Positions 63,085 to 64,000 of a stretch of DNA of 64,000 bases are shown in pieces. The stretch spans positions 18,517,501 through 18,581,500 of the forward strand of contig JAEOAD010000045.1 in NCBI GenBank assembly GCA_036365145.1. The letters are read 5' to 3'. The position numbers and the translations under genes were made by a program. The DNA comes from Orientallactaga sibirica. Its lineage: Eukaryota > Chordata > Mammalia > Rodentia > Dipodidae. Under the pieces are notes generated by a model. The model had not been told where the DNA came from, searched no databases, and worked only from the letters and a program-made list of their open reading frames with translations. The first letter of the stretch is position 1. Each line of letters starts with the position of its first letter.

Positions 63085-64000
63085 ATTTTTGATTTATTGA
63101 AAAGACCTTTTAAGATATTCACCATTTTTCTTTGTAATAATTTGTTGTAAACATAAGAAATTGATATTGAAGTGAGCTAGAAGAAGGAAAAACACCCAGA
63201 AATTGCAAAAAGTGCTGGAAAAGCCAAGGGAACTTTAATAATAGAAATGAATACCCTTTAAAGCAATATCTGGCTGGTGTAGACAAAAAGGAAATTTATT
63301 AAAGGACACCTGAGCATCATCCTTGAAGGCTGAGTGTCAGAAAAAGCTGCGGTGACATGGACACCCTTGCTCCTGGCCCTGAGCCTTGCTTATCCAGGTG
63401 AACCCTGGTCCCTGGCCCTCCTGCCTCTGAGCAGATGAGGCTGCTATAACTGGTACTGCCACTGGCCTTCAACGGATAATGGTTCTGGGTGGCCACTGCT
63501 CCTCTGTGCCCCTGGCTGGTGAGGGAGTTATCTCAGTGTTTGGGCCTCACAGCCAGGAAGGCTCAGGATGGAGAAGATGGTCCATTCTGGCAGCAGAAGG
63601 AGCTGAATTTTCTGTTGGGATGAAGATTCAGGCACTGGGTGGCAAGATAGAAGATGACAGCCCACTCCCAGGAGGAAAGACCATATCCTACAGGTACCAG
63701 ATGTCCCAGAAGTGGGCCGAGAGAACAGTCCTAGAGCTGTGAACCAAGTGGGGACTCGAGTGGGCAGGCTGACTGAAGCAACAGACCTGTGGGAAGTTCC
63801 AAGAGAGGTGAGCAGAGAGAAGGGTGGTGGAATGTGGCTTTGCAAAGGGGAGGCTGGTGGGGAGGTCAAGGCTGGGGCCTGATAGTAGGATAGGGGTGGA
63901 TAAGGAACGCCACTGAGTTGGGGGCCGAGAGGAGATGGACCAATGAAGGAAGGACGGAACATGGAAGGGAAAGAGCTGAGTGAAGGGGTACAGTGTGACT
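63085..64000. other. Unassigned right end of window
   Basis: No recognised repeat. Purine-rich from 63780 onward. Two overlapping frames (87 codons + and 144 codons -) have no recognisable domain. Confidence 0.3.

Overview
The window is repeat-dense nuclear DNA from a mammal. I find no protein-coding gene, rRNA, functional tRNA or CRISPR array in it. The organism is a mouse-related rodent, most likely a jerboa or close relative (Dipodidae). It carries B1, ID and B4 SINEs, a mouse-like L1 3' UTR, MaLR LTRs, and dozens of copies of a B2-superfamily tRNA-derived SINE. That SINE opens with a 'ggggctggagagatggctta' type head and ends in CT-rich sequence plus 'aaataaataaa', which fits the Dip family described from jerboas. 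The genus is inferred, not proven. I call this SINE 'Dip-type' throughout.

Layout. 0-7.4 kb: an LTR-retroelement remnant, an L2 piece, a stack of Dip/B1/B4 SINEs and a 142-nt pure pyrimidine tract. 7.4-11.8 kb: an antisense L1 (3' UTR, then decayed ORF2 C-terminus) riddled with SINEs, four of them consecutive. 11.8-18.4 kb: older L1 fragments on both strands. 18.4-24.3 kb: SINE clusters and another old L1. 24.3-25.1 kb: a fossil DNA transposon split by a SINE. 25-32 kb: B4 copies (one with nested insertions), CA repeats and an L1 3' UTR. 32-40 kb and 44-50 kb: the longest stretches of mostly single-copy DNA, with MIR and L2 relics and a few AT-rich blocks that could be conserved noncoding elements. 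41-42.1 kb and 52.6-53.4 kb: LTR remnants. 57.3-60.08 kb: a 2.8-kb minisatellite of about 60-65 units of 45 bp. 60-64 kb: SINEs and unassigned sequence.

The features do not act together as a pathway. They record successive insertions, many datable relative to each other by nesting and by target-site duplications (TSDs). The standout is the 45-bp minisatellite. Its unit lacks stop triplets on both strands, so nearly all six reading frames stay open for kilobases and produce spurious ORFs of up to 1053 codons. It abuts the CA-rich 3' end of an inverted B4 SINE, its likely seed. All family assignments are from memory of consensus sequences; no database search was run.
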